Source of the DNA: an uncultured Oleispira sp.
GTDB taxonomy: Bacteria > Pseudomonadota > Gammaproteobacteria > Pseudomonadales > Oceanobacteraceae
DNA: 64,000 bases
Direction of reading: 5' to 3'
Assembly (NCBI GenBank): GCA_913061415.1
Contig: CAJXUD010000001.1
Location: 534,505-598,504 of the forward strand
The translations under genes and the position numbers were made by a program. This document shows, piece after piece, positions 55,054 through 63,359 of this stretch (positions are counted from its first letter, which is position 1; each line of letters starts with the position of its first letter). Under the pieces are notes generated by a model that saw nothing but the letters and a program-made list of their open reading frames with translations, searched no databases and was not told the origin of the DNA.

Positions 55054-57639
55054 GTGCTAATCTTTATAGATATATTTGATTGGCGCAACGTGATGCTACA
55101 CAGGGAAAAAATTAATTATTCGTTAGCTTACTTAGTCCTCGCCATGTTCATCATGCTGGTCTATCAGTACGTTATCTCAATTTCAGACCCAACCAAAAAT
55201 GCGATTCAAAGCGGCCAGCAAGGCGTAAAAATTGAACAAGCATTTTTAGTCGATGGTAGCGCTGAACTCGCACTCCCTCAAATAATGTCTAATAAAAAAT
55301 CATTAATACAGCGCCCGTTAAATGAAATTCCGTGGGGTTTTTCTGATCAGGCTTATTGGATACATCTGGTGATTCATAATCAGAATAACCGAGAGTTGGA
55401 TCTCGTCAGTCATTTTTCAAACCCCATGTTAGAACAGCTGAACATCTATCAAATAAAAGACAATGTGCTGGTGGCCGAAAAGGCATTAGGCTGGCAAGAA
55501 ACTAAGCTCAGCAGAATGAATCGCAGTATTCCTTCTTATGAATTTCAGATTAAACCTCATGGCACCCTTGAACTGTATGCCCGTATAGCCACCAATGGTA
55601 TTTCCAAAACCCCCATTGATATCTATTTAAAAGATGACTTCTCTAGCCTAGTCCGATTCACATTCCTAATATGGGGAAGTTTTGTCGGCATTCTAATTGC
55701 GATGGCTTTATACAATCTAGTATTGTTTTTTGGATTAAAAGACAGGGTCTACCTTGTATACACTGGTTACATTACATCGGTATTAATGATGCTAGGGGTT
55801 GTGATTGGGTTTGGTCATTATATATGGCCAGAAAGCATCATTCGGTTTTTACGCGAAAGTATTGTCGCAGTAAATATATCGGTAATGATCTTTACCTTAG
55901 CGTTTGCCTTATTATTTTTTAACGCGCTAGAGAATCAAACTAAAATCGTTAAATTTTGCTGTGGTTATATCGCTTTTTTAATCATATTTGCCGTTATCAG
56001 CATGTTTTTACCGGAGTACATTGCCGCCCCTATTTTCTTTGTGAGCATGATCTTTCTGTATCCTGCCGCGACGCTGCTCATCGTTCAGCAATTTAAAATA
56101 AATCACAAGTGGGCCAGGCTTTACGTTGCCTCTTGGATCCCTCTTATCATTGGTGGCACCTTACAACCATTAGGACTCACGGGAGCAATCACCGAGACCT
56201 TTATTATTCACCATGCACTGATGATTGGAGTGCTGTTTGAAATAGTATTAATGGCCATGGCACTCGCCAAACGCATGCAGTTTAAAAAGGAACAAGCCTT
56301 ATTTAACGCAATGCATGAGCCAGAAACAAAACTCGCCAATACCCATCTGTTAGAAACAAAAATAAACACATTATTAAAGCGTGAAAATGGTTTAGCGGTA
56401 TGCATTATAGAAATCACCGATTTCTCTAGCTTGCTACCTTACATTAGCAATACCGATAATAATGACCTCATGCTGATGGTGGCTAAAGCCATTGAGCGAA
56501 AGCTGTATCATGAAGAAAACTTCATCGTATTAGAAAAAAATGAAAGCATCATCACCAAGCTAGCAAAAATTAACGAAGGGGTCTTTGCCGCACTCATTAA
56601 TATTACAGCGACCTCAGGTGAAGAACATGAGCGACTAAAAAAACAGCTTTCATTTTTACAGCACGACATAGCAAAAGGCGCTCAAATAGGAAAACTATTT
56701 ATCAATCTATCCACCAGTGTTGGGGTATCTTTACTCGATCATCAGAATGAAATAATCGCATCAGACCTTATAAAACAAGCCTACCAAGCGCTCGAAAAAG
56801 GGAAGCGAGAATCAACAGCCTTAGGGGTGTATCAGCAAGAAGAAGCTTATAACGTAGCTCAGCGTTTAGCACTTGCCTCTGACTTACAACATGCACTAAG
56901 AACAAACGAACTAGAACTGTATCATCAACCGCAAATCGATTTAAAAAACAATACCCTTGATGGTTCAGAAGTTTTATTACGTTGGCATCATAAAGAATAC
57001 GGGTTCATTGCCCCGGATGTGTTTATACAATTAGCAGAAGATACCGGCATCATTAATGAACTGACCCTTTGGGTCGCCGATAGAGCCTGCCGTGATTTAG
57101 AAAAAATATTAGCATTGGGGTATAGCGATTATAACGTTTCCGTCAATATTAGCGGTAAAGACATTGCAGAGCTGAATTTTTTAGACAATATAAAACAGGT
57201 AATAAGCCAATACGACATATCTCCCTCTAACTTAACTTTTGAGTTAACAGAGTCAGTGATGGTCAATGACTTTCACCATTTGAGTCATATCATGAACGAA
57301 CTGTCAGCCATGGGGGTTCATATAGCGGTAGATGATTATGGAACCGGCTACTCTTCTTTATTGTATATTTCGCAGTTACCGTTTACAGAAATAAAAATCG
57401 ATAAAAGTTTTGTAATGAATTTAGTCGACTCAGAACGAAATTTAACTATTGTAAAAGCGACCATAGAAATGGCCAAAAACTTGAATTTAAAACTCGTCGC
57501 CGAAGGCATAGAAAGCGAAGCGGTAGAGCACATATTAAAGCAGCATGGCTGCTATATTGTTCAAGGCTACTATTATCAAAAACCGCAAGCCTTTGAATCT
57601 TACCTTGCGTGGATGAAACAATACCACCTTAATAAATAA
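55054..57639 (+). CDS. 7TMR-DISM sensor with degenerate GGDEF and intact EAL domain
   Basis: Of 861 residues, the first 190 form a periplasmic 7TMR-DISMED2-type domain and residues about 200-405 hold seven membrane helices. A GGDEF-like domain follows that lacks the active motif (KINEGVFA at its place). The C-terminal EAL domain keeps catalytic features: GSEVLLRW for EAL, FELTESVM, VDDYGTGYSSL, IKIDKSFV, VAEGIES and QGYYYQKP. It is thus a likely cyclic-di-GMP phosphodiesterase at the inner membrane. Start options are a GTG at 55054 and GTG/ATG at 55090-55093; none has a strong ribosome binding site. Confidence 0.85.
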   Translation: MLIFIDIFDWRNVMLHREKINYSLAYLVLAMFIMLVYQYVISISDPTKNAIQSGQQGVKIEQAFLVDGSAELALPQIMSNKKSLIQRPLNEIPWGFSDQAYWIHLVIHNQNNRELDLVSHFSNPMLEQLNIYQIKDNVLVAEKALGWQETKLSRMNRSIPSYEFQIKPHGTLELYARIATNGISKTPIDIYLKDDFSSLVRFTFLIWGSFVGILIAMALYNLVLFFGLKDRVYLVYTGYITSVLMMLGVVIGFGHYIWPESIIRFLRESIVAVNISVMIFTLAFALLFFNALENQTKIVKFCCGYIAFLIIFAVISMFLPEYIAAPIFFVSMIFLYPAATLLIVQQFKINHKWARLYVASWIPLIIGGTLQPLGLTGAITETFIIHHALMIGVLFEIVLMAMALAKRMQFKKEQALFNAMHEPETKLANTHLLETKINTLLKRENGLAVCIIEITDFSSLLPYISNTDNNDLMLMVAKAIERKLYHEENFIVLEKNESIITKLAKINEGVFAALINITATSGEEHERLKKQLSFLQHDIAKGAQIGKLFINLSTSVGVSLLDHQNEIIASDLIKQAYQALEKGKRESTALGVYQQEEAYNVAQRLALASDLQHALRTNELELYHQPQIDLKNNTLDGSEVLLRWHHKEYGFIAPDVFIQLAEDTGIINELTLWVADRACRDLEKILALGYSDYNVSVNISGKDIAELNFLDNIKQVISQYDISPSNLTFELTESVMVNDFHHLSHIMNELSAMGVHIAVDDYGTGYSSLLYISQLPFTEIKIDKSFVMNLVDSERNLTIVKATIEMAKNLNLKLVAEGIESEAVEHILKQHGCYIVQGYYYQKPQAFESYLAWMKQYHLNK

Positions 57640-57641
57640 AT

Positions 57642-57977
57642 TCAGCCAAAGCCCATTTGAACAAGCGCCATATACGCAGCGGTTCCACCCACAATACTCA
57701 ATAACGCTTGTCGAAAGGCTATATGCAATCCGGCAACCAGTGCCAAACACGCAAGCTCGGGCAAAAAATCAACCGACATAGCGGCATCATTTTTAAAGGA
57801 ATACACCACTAATAAAACCATTACAATCGGGGGTAAAAAACGGCCAAGGTGTTCGAGTAAAGGATGATTAGATACCCGCGACAATAATAAAAACGGCAGT
57901 GCACGGGTAAAAAACGTCGTAGCCGCTAATACCGCAATCACACTGCTTAAATACCAGAACGTATTCCAATCATTCAT
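57642..57977 (-). CDS. azlD: AzlD-family branched-chain amino acid exporter small subunit
   Basis: The 111-residue protein has four hydrophobic segments and the AzlD pattern ATTFFTRALPFLLL and LLEHLGRFLPPIVMVLLVVY. It partners AzlC; the four-base overlap with the azlC-like gene supports a two-subunit exporter (YgaZH-type). Confidence 0.88.
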   Translation of the reverse strand: MNDWNTFWYLSSVIAVLAATTFFTRALPFLLLSRVSNHPLLEHLGRFLPPIVMVLLVVYSFKNDAAMSVDFLPELACLALVAGLHIAFRQALLSIVGGTAAYMALVQMGFG

Positions 57978-58705
57978 TTTGAATCTTCCTCTGAAGTCAT
58001 AGCTTTAGAAGACATAATATTCGAACGACGGCGCGCAGCATACTGCATCATCAGAACACTTAAGCTTAATAAAATCGCAATCAGTAACATGTGCTCGCGG
58101 CTAATCAATGCTAGTGTCCCCAAGCCAATTGCCAGCGCTGCCAAAAATGGTCGAATATCTTGCAGATGCTTATATTGCTCAATCGTTAATACCATAAACA
58201 GCGCGGGTAATACAAAAGCGATACCGTCTGTGGAAAACTCCAACTGGCTGCCAAGCCAAGCCCCCAGAGTACAACCGACCAACCAATAAAACTGATTGAT
58301 CGCGGTTATACTAAAATGAAACTCACCAGGGTTAATCCCCTTAGGAACAGGCGTCGCGGTAATCAGAGAATAGGTCTCATCCGTTAGCCCAAAGATTTGA
58401 TACCACTTACGCCATCCTCGATTCTGCATTCGATTCATCAGTGACAAGCCATAAAACACATGGCGCGAATTTAATAGCAGCGTCGCAACCGCCATTTCCA
58501 TTAAACCCGCCTGATTAGCCAGCAAACCGACCGCAAGAAACTGGCCTGCACCGGCGTAAATAAAAAGTCCCATAGCAGCGGCATACAGCCAGTGATAACC
58601 CAGATCGCTAAACAGCACACCAAAGGCAGCGCCTAGCGGCAAGTAACCGAATAGCACCGGTAAAGAGGTTCGAAGTACAGCAGAATTTAAAGGTGAAACA
58701 GTCAT
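57974..58705 (-). CDS. azlC: AzlC-family branched-chain amino acid exporter large subunit
   Basis: The 243-residue protein has the AzlC blocks LPVLFGYLPLGAAFGVLFSD, FIYAGAGQFLAVGLLA, NSRHVFYGLSL and FGLTDETYSL. It is the large subunit of the exporter. The ATG at 58705 (MTVSPLNSAVLRTS) gives the usual family length; the open frame extends to 58789 but the extra residues do not look like AzlC. Confidence 0.88.
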   Translation of the reverse strand: MTVSPLNSAVLRTSLPVLFGYLPLGAAFGVLFSDLGYHWLYAAAMGLFIYAGAGQFLAVGLLANQAGLMEMAVATLLLNSRHVFYGLSLMNRMQNRGWRKWYQIFGLTDETYSLITATPVPKGINPGEFHFSITAINQFYWLVGCTLGAWLGSQLEFSTDGIAFVLPALFMVLTIEQYKHLQDIRPFLAALAIGLGTLALISREHMLLIAILLSLSVLMMQYAARRRSNIMSSKAMTSEEDSK

Positions 58706-58795
58706 GAATACAGAGAGCGCTGGTGAGTAAGAAGGGATTCTAATTGATAAAAAACCCAATTTCCAACCCCAATTTCTTACACACCGCATTTTTAG

Positions 58796-59479
58796 CTATT
58801 TAGCAGAAGTGGTTGCCTCATCCTCAAAGTCGCCTTCAATACTCACCCCAGACTGCGAATCAATCAGCTGAGTCAAAAGAGGGTAGTGCTCTTTATAAGC
58901 GTCTACAATGGCTTGAAAAGGCACGTCATCATAGTGGCCATGCTCATTCAGGTACTCCATGTGCTTATTGCCTGCTTGGTCAAATTCATGAAAAATAGAA
59001 TCATTAATGCCATCAAACTCAAGGGGCTTAATACCGGCTTTATCGCAGAGCTGTTGATTGAAAGCAGGCGTCGCCTTTACCCACTTATTTTCAAGATAAA
59101 ACTCGGTATAGCCATGCCAAGCAAACACATCAGACTGCATCACTTGCTTTAACTTTTTTGAACTCAAATGGTTTTTAACATCAGAGAACCCAATGCGCGA
59201 AGGAATACCCACAGCACGGCCCGTAGCGGCCAATAAAACCGCTTTAGAGACACAATAGCCGTAACCCTGAGCCAACGTCGCGCTTGCTCTTAAGCCGGTA
59301 GGGGTAAGCTGAATACGATAAGGATCATAACGAATACTGTCGCGCACCGCGTAATAGAGCTTGATTGCCTTCTGAGTTTGATCCAGTTCAGAACCAATGG
59401 CTTCGTTAGCAAAACGGATGATCTCGTTATTATCCGAATCTATAAAGTCAGTCGAGATTAAAGTCTTATCAATGTTCAT
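58796..59479 (-). CDS. Transglutaminase-like cysteine protease-fold protein
   Basis: The 227-residue protein has a transglutaminase-core triad: cysteine in GYGYCVSKAVLLAATGRA, histidine in FAWHGYTEFYLENKWVKATP and an acidic residue after it. No signal peptide is seen. Such domains act as peptidases, amidases or cross-linkers. It lies upstream of azlC and downstream of the SRPBCC gene on the same strand; substrate unknown. Confidence 0.75.
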   Translation of the reverse strand: MNIDKTLISTDFIDSDNNEIIRFANEAIGSELDQTQKAIKLYYAVRDSIRYDPYRIQLTPTGLRASATLAQGYGYCVSKAVLLAATGRAVGIPSRIGFSDVKNHLSSKKLKQVMQSDVFAWHGYTEFYLENKWVKATPAFNQQLCDKAGIKPLEFDGINDSIFHEFDQAGNKHMEYLNEHGHYDDVPFQAIVDAYKEHYPLLTQLIDSQSGVSIEGDFEDEATTSAK

Positions 59480-59510
59480 TGATGAATCCTAAGCTTAAAA
59501 TTTCAGTTTT

Positions 59511-59580
59511 TCTATTCAACTCTATTCAACATCGACTTATCGAATAGTGGCTTATCGAATAGCGTCCTATCAAATAGAAT
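59511..59580. repeat. Short intergenic tandem repeats
   Basis: TCTATTCAAC occurs twice in a row (59511-59530). Then three 15-bp units follow, beginning CTTATCGAATAGTGG, CTTATCGAATAGCGT and CCTATCAAATAGAAT (59536-59580). They fill the gap between two minus-strand genes. Confidence 0.7.
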
Positions 59581-59585
59581 GTAGA

Positions 59586-60563
59586 TTACACCTTTTCGGC
59601 ACGAGTCTTCATAAGCTTAAGCAGTGAAGTATGGAAGTCCTGAAAAATCACCTCACCCCAAACTCTCGAATAAATGCCGAAGTTGGTATTATCCAATAGC
59701 GTTGTATTCAAATGCAAAACAGTACGCCCCAACTTATCTTGAGTAATACGATATTCACCTTTAATGGGCGAAAAATACTCACCCCCTAACTTAACATGTT
59801 TATCGAGAGCATCATCGGGGATCGCATCGGGATCAATATCGAAGGTATATGACATCTTATGATTGGGGACCCAATCGGTAATGACCTCTTTAAACTCAAC
59901 GCCTTTATCCCACTTACTTGTTCTAACAGCCCCAATGCCAGCCGCATTCATATTCGCTTCAATCGGTCTAGGCACACCAATAAAATGAGTAAGAGAAAAA
60001 GGGAGTTCATCTTGATCAATGGTACTCACATTAGCCAACTGGCTCCAGACAACTTCAGGAGACGCTTTAATCACCATACTATTCTCGACCGTATACGTAC
60101 GCGAAGAATCCAAAAAGTTAATCTCAATAGGTGCGAGCAACAAGGGTAAAAATGCGACCGAGAGAAGGGTGCTATTTTTCCGATGCGTAATAAATCGATT
60201 GGCCCAACCGGCAAGAACACCGCCCAAACTGGCAAAAAACATAAAAGCAGGTAACGCCATCGCAATGCAAATACTGCCTTCAAGCAGCGTAATCACACTC
60301 ACGAGCAAAAAGATAAAAATCGGCTGCCATGAAATAGTCATCATTTTGCCATAAGAAAGATTCGGCTTAACTTTTAACTCATAATGAACCCGAATAAACC
60401 CAATAGCTAAAGGAACCAAAAACATAAACGTAGCGGTTACCAACCCCGCATATTCTTTTAACGCATCAATATCCGAAATTATTCGAATAGATATGCCATA
60501 AAGAACACCCAGTAAAATTCCGATGTTCTTAGGGTGCTTAGTATCCATACTTTTATGATCCAT
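59586..60563 (-). CDS. Membrane protein with C-terminal SRPBCC (START-like) domain
   Basis: The 325-residue protein has four to five N-terminal membrane helices (to about residue 165). A C-terminal domain follows that begins VENSMVIKASPEVVWSQLAN, the typical opening of a SRPBCC/polyketide-cyclase fold, which binds hydrophobic ligands. The fusion is not one I can name. A second ATG at 60548 is an alternative start. Confidence 0.65.
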   Translation of the reverse strand: MDHKSMDTKHPKNIGILLGVLYGISIRIISDIDALKEYAGLVTATFMFLVPLAIGFIRVHYELKVKPNLSYGKMMTISWQPIFIFLLVSVITLLEGSICIAMALPAFMFFASLGGVLAGWANRFITHRKNSTLLSVAFLPLLLAPIEINFLDSSRTYTVENSMVIKASPEVVWSQLANVSTIDQDELPFSLTHFIGVPRPIEANMNAAGIGAVRTSKWDKGVEFKEVITDWVPNHKMSYTFDIDPDAIPDDALDKHVKLGGEYFSPIKGEYRITQDKLGRTVLHLNTTLLDNTNFGIYSRVWGEVIFQDFHTSLLKLMKTRAEKV

Positions 60564-60598
60564 GTTTTTTCTGGTGTCTTTAGTCGCGGTGGTATTGG

Positions 60599-60898
60599 TT
60601 ATAGCTTGTCCTTTGCTCTAAATCCGGTAGGTAACAATACCTTTTCATTTGAATAAAAGAAGGACGAAGCCAAGGTTATCACCAAGTAGGTTATCAAGCA
60701 TAGAATCCAACTAAAATAATGTAAGCCAATACCGATGGAGATAAACACGGCAATAAAATGCACAGCTCTAGAAAACCAAGGGTGTTTATTTTTATAGCTA
60801 TATCGAGTCAGACAATTACGGCAATGCAGGTTGTCACCAGAGTTGAACAGACTGTACTTTATTTCAAAGAGGTTGCATTTTTGGCATTGTAGTTTCAT
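60599..60898 (-). CDS. Small zinc-ribbon membrane protein (possible gene-cassette gene)
   Basis: The 99-residue protein has two CxxC pairs (CQKC near residue 5 and CRNC near residue 27) forming a zinc ribbon, then two hydrophobic helices (FIAVFISIGIGLHYF, ILCLITYLVITLASSFFY). It resembles small zinc-ribbon membrane proteins of unknown function. An attC-like palindrome lies just upstream, so it may be the oldest visible cassette gene. Confidence 0.55.
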   Translation of the reverse strand: MKLQCQKCNLFEIKYSLFNSGDNLHCRNCLTRYSYKNKHPWFSRAVHFIAVFISIGIGLHYFSWILCLITYLVITLASSFFYSNEKVLLPTGFRAKDKL

Positions 60899-60911
60899 GA
60901 GATATCACACT

Positions 60912-60981
60912 TTTTTCGCGCCCAAGCCCTCAGCGGATAAGCGCAAAGGCGAATTCTTCCTATAACTGTTCTTGTTAATGC
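60912..60981 (-). other. Degenerate attC-like site E
   Basis: Just after the stop of the flavin-fold gene the minus strand reads GCATTAACAAGAAC (R''-like box, 60981-60968) and ends GCTTGGGCGCG (60928-60918), close to the usual attC ending GCTTGGGCGTT. CAAG/CTTG and GCC/GGC pair inside. The terminal GTTRRRY box is decayed. Confidence 0.35.
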
Positions 60982-60989
60982 ATCGGCTT

Positions 60990-61481
60990 TTACTGCCACA
61001 GATCCTCACACATTACTGGGTAAGTTGCGGGTGAGAATTCAGTAAATTTCATATCTCTGACTCTTGTAAGATCACTCCATAGAATCTTATGACCCTTCAA
61101 ATTGCTAGTGATGCTTATACTTTTCTTTAGCTTATCTATTTCTTCTTCTGTAGCATCCCGCACTTCGCCAACTTCACCAAATAACCGTACAGCAGGTGCA
61201 GAACCAAATTTCCCCTTAAATAATGACTTTAACCAAAATAAGGTACTGCTGTTTACGGCCATTAGGCAAATACGGTTATTCGTTTCAAAATTCTTTGGCA
61301 TTGCTTTTGAAAAGGCATCAAAATAATACCCTGTCATATCGTCCCGGAAAAAAACGTGGCCAATGGGTGTAATATGAGGGTTACCATATTGGTCTACGGT
61401 CGCTATCGAAAAGAATCTATTCGATTTTTTACCGCTACTAAGTACGTTTAATATTTCATTCCAATTTTTTGAAATATCCAT
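60990..61481 (-). CDS. Pyridoxamine 5'-phosphate oxidase-fold (FMN-binding) protein
   Basis: The 163-residue protein has the split-barrel opening FFSIATVDQYGNPHITPIGH and ICLMAVNSSTLFWLKSLF and VRLFGEVGEVRDATEEEIDK, typical of PPOX-type flavin proteins. The start ATG at 61481 has a good GGAGTAGGA ribosome binding site. The reaction is unknown. It appears to lie in the cassette region. Confidence 0.75.
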   Translation of the reverse strand: MDISKNWNEILNVLSSGKKSNRFFSIATVDQYGNPHITPIGHVFFRDDMTGYYFDAFSKAMPKNFETNNRICLMAVNSSTLFWLKSLFKGKFGSAPAVRLFGEVGEVRDATEEEIDKLKKSISITSNLKGHKILWSDLTRVRDMKFTEFSPATYPVMCEDLWQ

Positions 61482-61506
61482 TTCCTACTCCTTTAGTTCG
61501 AAATCC

Positions 61507-61899
61507 TTACAAAATTTTATCGGGGGGAAGTTTAGCGTCACTTTTCAGTGATTCGTTATATCTTCTCCAAATTATTCCAATGAATGGACTGAAGGCCAGT
61601 AATGCACTTAGCAAATAAGCGCAGTTAATGCATGCGGTACCAGCCTCATTCAGTATTGCAGGACCAACATAAGGATCATTAATTTCCAAAATTAGTCCGT
61701 AAAAATATAAAACCGGAAGCGGGAGTGCTAATGTTAAAAGCCAAGGTTTAAACCTTGCACTAAAAATAATTGCCAAAGATCCTATAATACCCCATAAAAT
61801 CAAAGATCCCTGAGTTGGTTCTTTATCCATAACTTCTGCATGTACCAAAGACGAAGATACTAAGAGCAATGAAAAAGTAGTTAGTAAATTATTTCTCAA
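61507..61899 (-). CDS. Hypothetical exported membrane protein (cassette gene)
   Basis: I start this gene at a TTG at 61899, giving 130 residues with a signal peptide (LRNNLLTTFSLLLVSSSLVH) and two to three further hydrophobic segments. AGGTG lies a few bases upstream. The frame is open back to an ATG at 61983, but that ATG lies inside the group II intron and attC-like sequence, so it is unlikely to be native. The family is not recognised. Confidence 0.55.
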   Translation of the reverse strand: MRNNLLTTFSLLLVSSSLVHAEVMDKEPTQGSLILWGIIGSLAIIFSARFKPWLLTLALPLPVLYFYGLILEINDPYVGPAILNEAGTACINCAYLLSALLAFSPFIGIIWRRYNESLKSDAKLPPDKIL

Positions 61900-61912
61900 A
61901 CTGCACCTAATA

Positions 61913-61962
61913 AAATAATGCCCAAAGCCTGAGCGTATCTTTTTCGACACATATCTTTGCTT
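61913..61962 (-). other. attC-like site D, first box replaced by a group II intron
   Basis: On the minus strand the site reads AAGCAAAGATATGTGTCG (61962-61945), a short loop, then GATACGCTCAGG and CTTTGGGCATTATTT. CAAAG/CTTTG and GTGTC/GATAC pair. GGGCATTAT resembles the attC ending GGGCGTTAT. The RYYYAAC box expected before AAG is missing, because the intron begins exactly there. Confidence 0.45.
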
Positions 61963-62427
61963 ATGTAAGCCCAGTATGGACATGAATTAATGAGGTGAAA
62001 GTCCTCTGCAGGAAAGTCACCATTCTTAGCGATTTTAATATCACTATTAGATGTTAACTACTAGCGAATGGCAAGGGCTTAACTGCGAAGTTGGGTCCGG
62101 AGGGCGTAGCGCCGTGAATACCTGCAATGGCTGGGGTGCCGCTAGCACTAATAATAAAAATCAGGCGAGCTGATGAACAAAAACATCATGCGAGGCGTAG
62201 GCCCATGGCGTAGTTCTAGAACTCTGAAAATCTTTCAATAAAGAGAAGCAGGCATTATCAAATGCTTATTTAAAAACGGAGGGGTTATATTCGTTGCGCG
62301 ATGGATGCTTTCTAAGTTAAGAAGTAGCTTCACCATTCTATGTGAAACGCCCTGTGCCCATTTAGATTAGTAGGGTATGCAGGGTGGTGTTGTGGGGGCT
62401 GGAGGTTAGATGCCTCCAGCCCCCGAT
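61963..62427 (+). mobile_element. Group II intron without reverse transcriptase (copy 1)
   Basis: The 5' part (GCCCAGTATGGACATGAATT followed by GAGGTGAAAGTCCTCTGCAG) is typical group II domain I, and the rest keeps structured intron-like sequence. Near the end a hairpin beginning with CGC (62348-62387; CGCCCTG pairs with CAGGGTG) is placed like domain V of class C introns, which use a CGC triad. Its loop, however, is about 13 nt rather than GNRA. A perfect 12-bp hairpin (62394-62405 with 62413-62424) follows in the place of domain VI. There is no open frame for LtrA. The first base is A instead of G, so it may be inactive. Confidence 0.6.
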
Positions 62428-62665
62428 TACATGTTGATAAGCGACGGATCATGCCATACATCCTCATAATCACCAGCAATCAAAAACCGATATCCAGGAG
62501 GGAGAGCCAAATATACCAACCGCAAGTTCCATTTTCAGCTTTATGCCGAAGACCATGTATGGGCAATTCGCCAATACGTTCAATTGCAATGCCAAGTTTC
62601 TCCATTTCAGACGATGGAACAAATTCGACATTAAATCGATCGCAGACTTCCTTTTGACTAACCAT
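62427..62665 (-). pseudogene. Broken cassette gene (frame disrupted by internal deletion)
   Basis: The frame starts at an ATG at 62665 with AAGGA upstream and runs MVSQKEVCDRFNVEFVPSSE through [16 protein letters not shown], then stops at 62480. Shifted by one base, the same strand continues [20 protein letters not shown] to a stop at 62427-62429. The two parts look like the middle and end of one protein with a stretch missing at the junction. The family is a small hypothetical, perhaps immunity-like protein; I do not assign a name. Confidence 0.6.
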
Positions 62666-62687
62666 AATTTCCTTCAATACATGTAAT

Positions 62688-62785
62688 GCCTCAATTTACG
62701 GGCTGAGTTAGATGGCGGCTTTTATGCGTTTTTTTGCATAAAAGGTGACAGTAAACGAAGATCTGCAAGATTGACTTGTTAAGGC
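62688..62785 (-). other. attC-like site B (98 bp)
   Basis: On the minus strand the site begins GCCTTAACAAGTCAATC (R'' box at 62785-62778) and ends near ATTGAGGC (62695-62688), the imperfect complement of the start. The middle is a perfect 9-bp hairpin CTTTTATGC/GCATAAAAG (62719-62744), and looser pairing continues outward. Size and symmetry fit a long attC. Confidence 0.45.
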
Positions 62786-62816
62786 TTTAATTCTATAGTG
62801 TACGGAATTACCGTAC
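62771..62816 (+). promoter_or_regulatory. Promoter and operator of yefM-yoeB
   Basis: TTGACT (62771-62776) and TATAGT (62795-62800) are a good sigma-70 pair with 18 bases between. GTACGG (62800-62805) and CCGTAC (62811-62816) form an inverted repeat over the start region. YefM-YoeB is known to repress its own promoter at palindromes with a GTAC core, so this is a likely operator. Confidence 0.7.
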
Positions 62817-62835
62817 TATTAATAATGGTGAATAT

Positions 62836-63108
62836 ATGGAAAGTGTAAGTGTAAACAAATTTAGAGACAACCTAAAAAGCTTTGTTGAGCAAGTTGTCAT
62901 AAACCATATGCCTATGAAAGTTACACGACGCAGTGGTGAAGACTTTGTTGTCATTAGTGCAGATGATTGGGACAGAGAACAAGAAACATTATATGTTTTA
63001 CAAAATACCAATTTGATGGAACAAATTGCAGAATCAGCCAAGTCACATAGTAAAAATGATGGATATAAACCTACTAAGGAGGAACTGGATGAGATCATTG
63101 GTCTTTGA
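62836..63108 (+). CDS. yefM: Antitoxin YefM (Phd/YefM family)
   Basis: The 90-residue protein has the Phd/YefM fold: VNKFRDNLKSFVEQV, the strand-turn KVTRRSGEDFVVISADDWD, and a C-terminal acidic helix that wraps the toxin (YKPTKEELDEIIGL). It binds and neutralises YoeB and represses the operon. It overlaps yoeB by 20 bases. Confidence 0.92.
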   Translation: MESVSVNKFRDNLKSFVEQVVINHMPMKVTRRSGEDFVVISADDWDREQETLYVLQNTNLMEQIAESAKSHSKNDGYKPTKEELDEIIGL

Positions 63109-63358
63109 AGGAAATACCTGGCAAGAATATGAAAACTTACGAGAAAAAGACCAAAAACTTCATAAAGTTCTGCGGCGCCAACTTAAGGAAATGCTAAGAG
63201 GCAATCCAACTGAAGGAGCTGGCAAACCAGAACCTTTAAAGCATAATTTGACAGGTCTATGGTCCAGAAGGATTAGCCAGAAAGATAGATTAGTATACAA
63301 GTTTGATGATGACTATCTTTACGTTTTTGCTATCGGTGGACACTACGGCCAACATTAG
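63089..63358 (+). CDS. yoeB: Toxin YoeB (RelE superfamily mRNA interferase)
   Basis: The 89-residue protein begins MRSLVFEGNTWQEYENLREK and has the YoeB catalytic surroundings: PTEGAGKPEPLK (glutamate), GLWSRRISQKDRLVYKF (arginine) and the terminal GGHYGQH (histidine). It cleaves mRNA on the ribosome when freed from YefM. The ATG at 63089 has AAGGAGG seven bases upstream, inside yefM; longer open-frame starts are excluded by this. It stands between two attC-like sites, on the strand opposite to the other cassette genes. Confidence 0.92.
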   Translation: MRSLVFEGNTWQEYENLREKDQKLHKVLRRQLKEMLRGNPTEGAGKPEPLKHNLTGLWSRRISQKDRLVYKFDDDYLYVFAIGGHYGQH

Positions 63359-63359
63359 G

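Noticed and set aside
61900..61983. Extended N-terminus (MSILGLHKQRY...) of the hypothetical exported protein
   Set aside because: The extension is encoded by intron and attC-like sequence and would bury the signal peptide; the TTG at 61899 fits better.
62808..63098. 96-codon minus-strand open frame opposite yefM
   Set aside because: It is the antisense shadow of the well-supported antitoxin gene.
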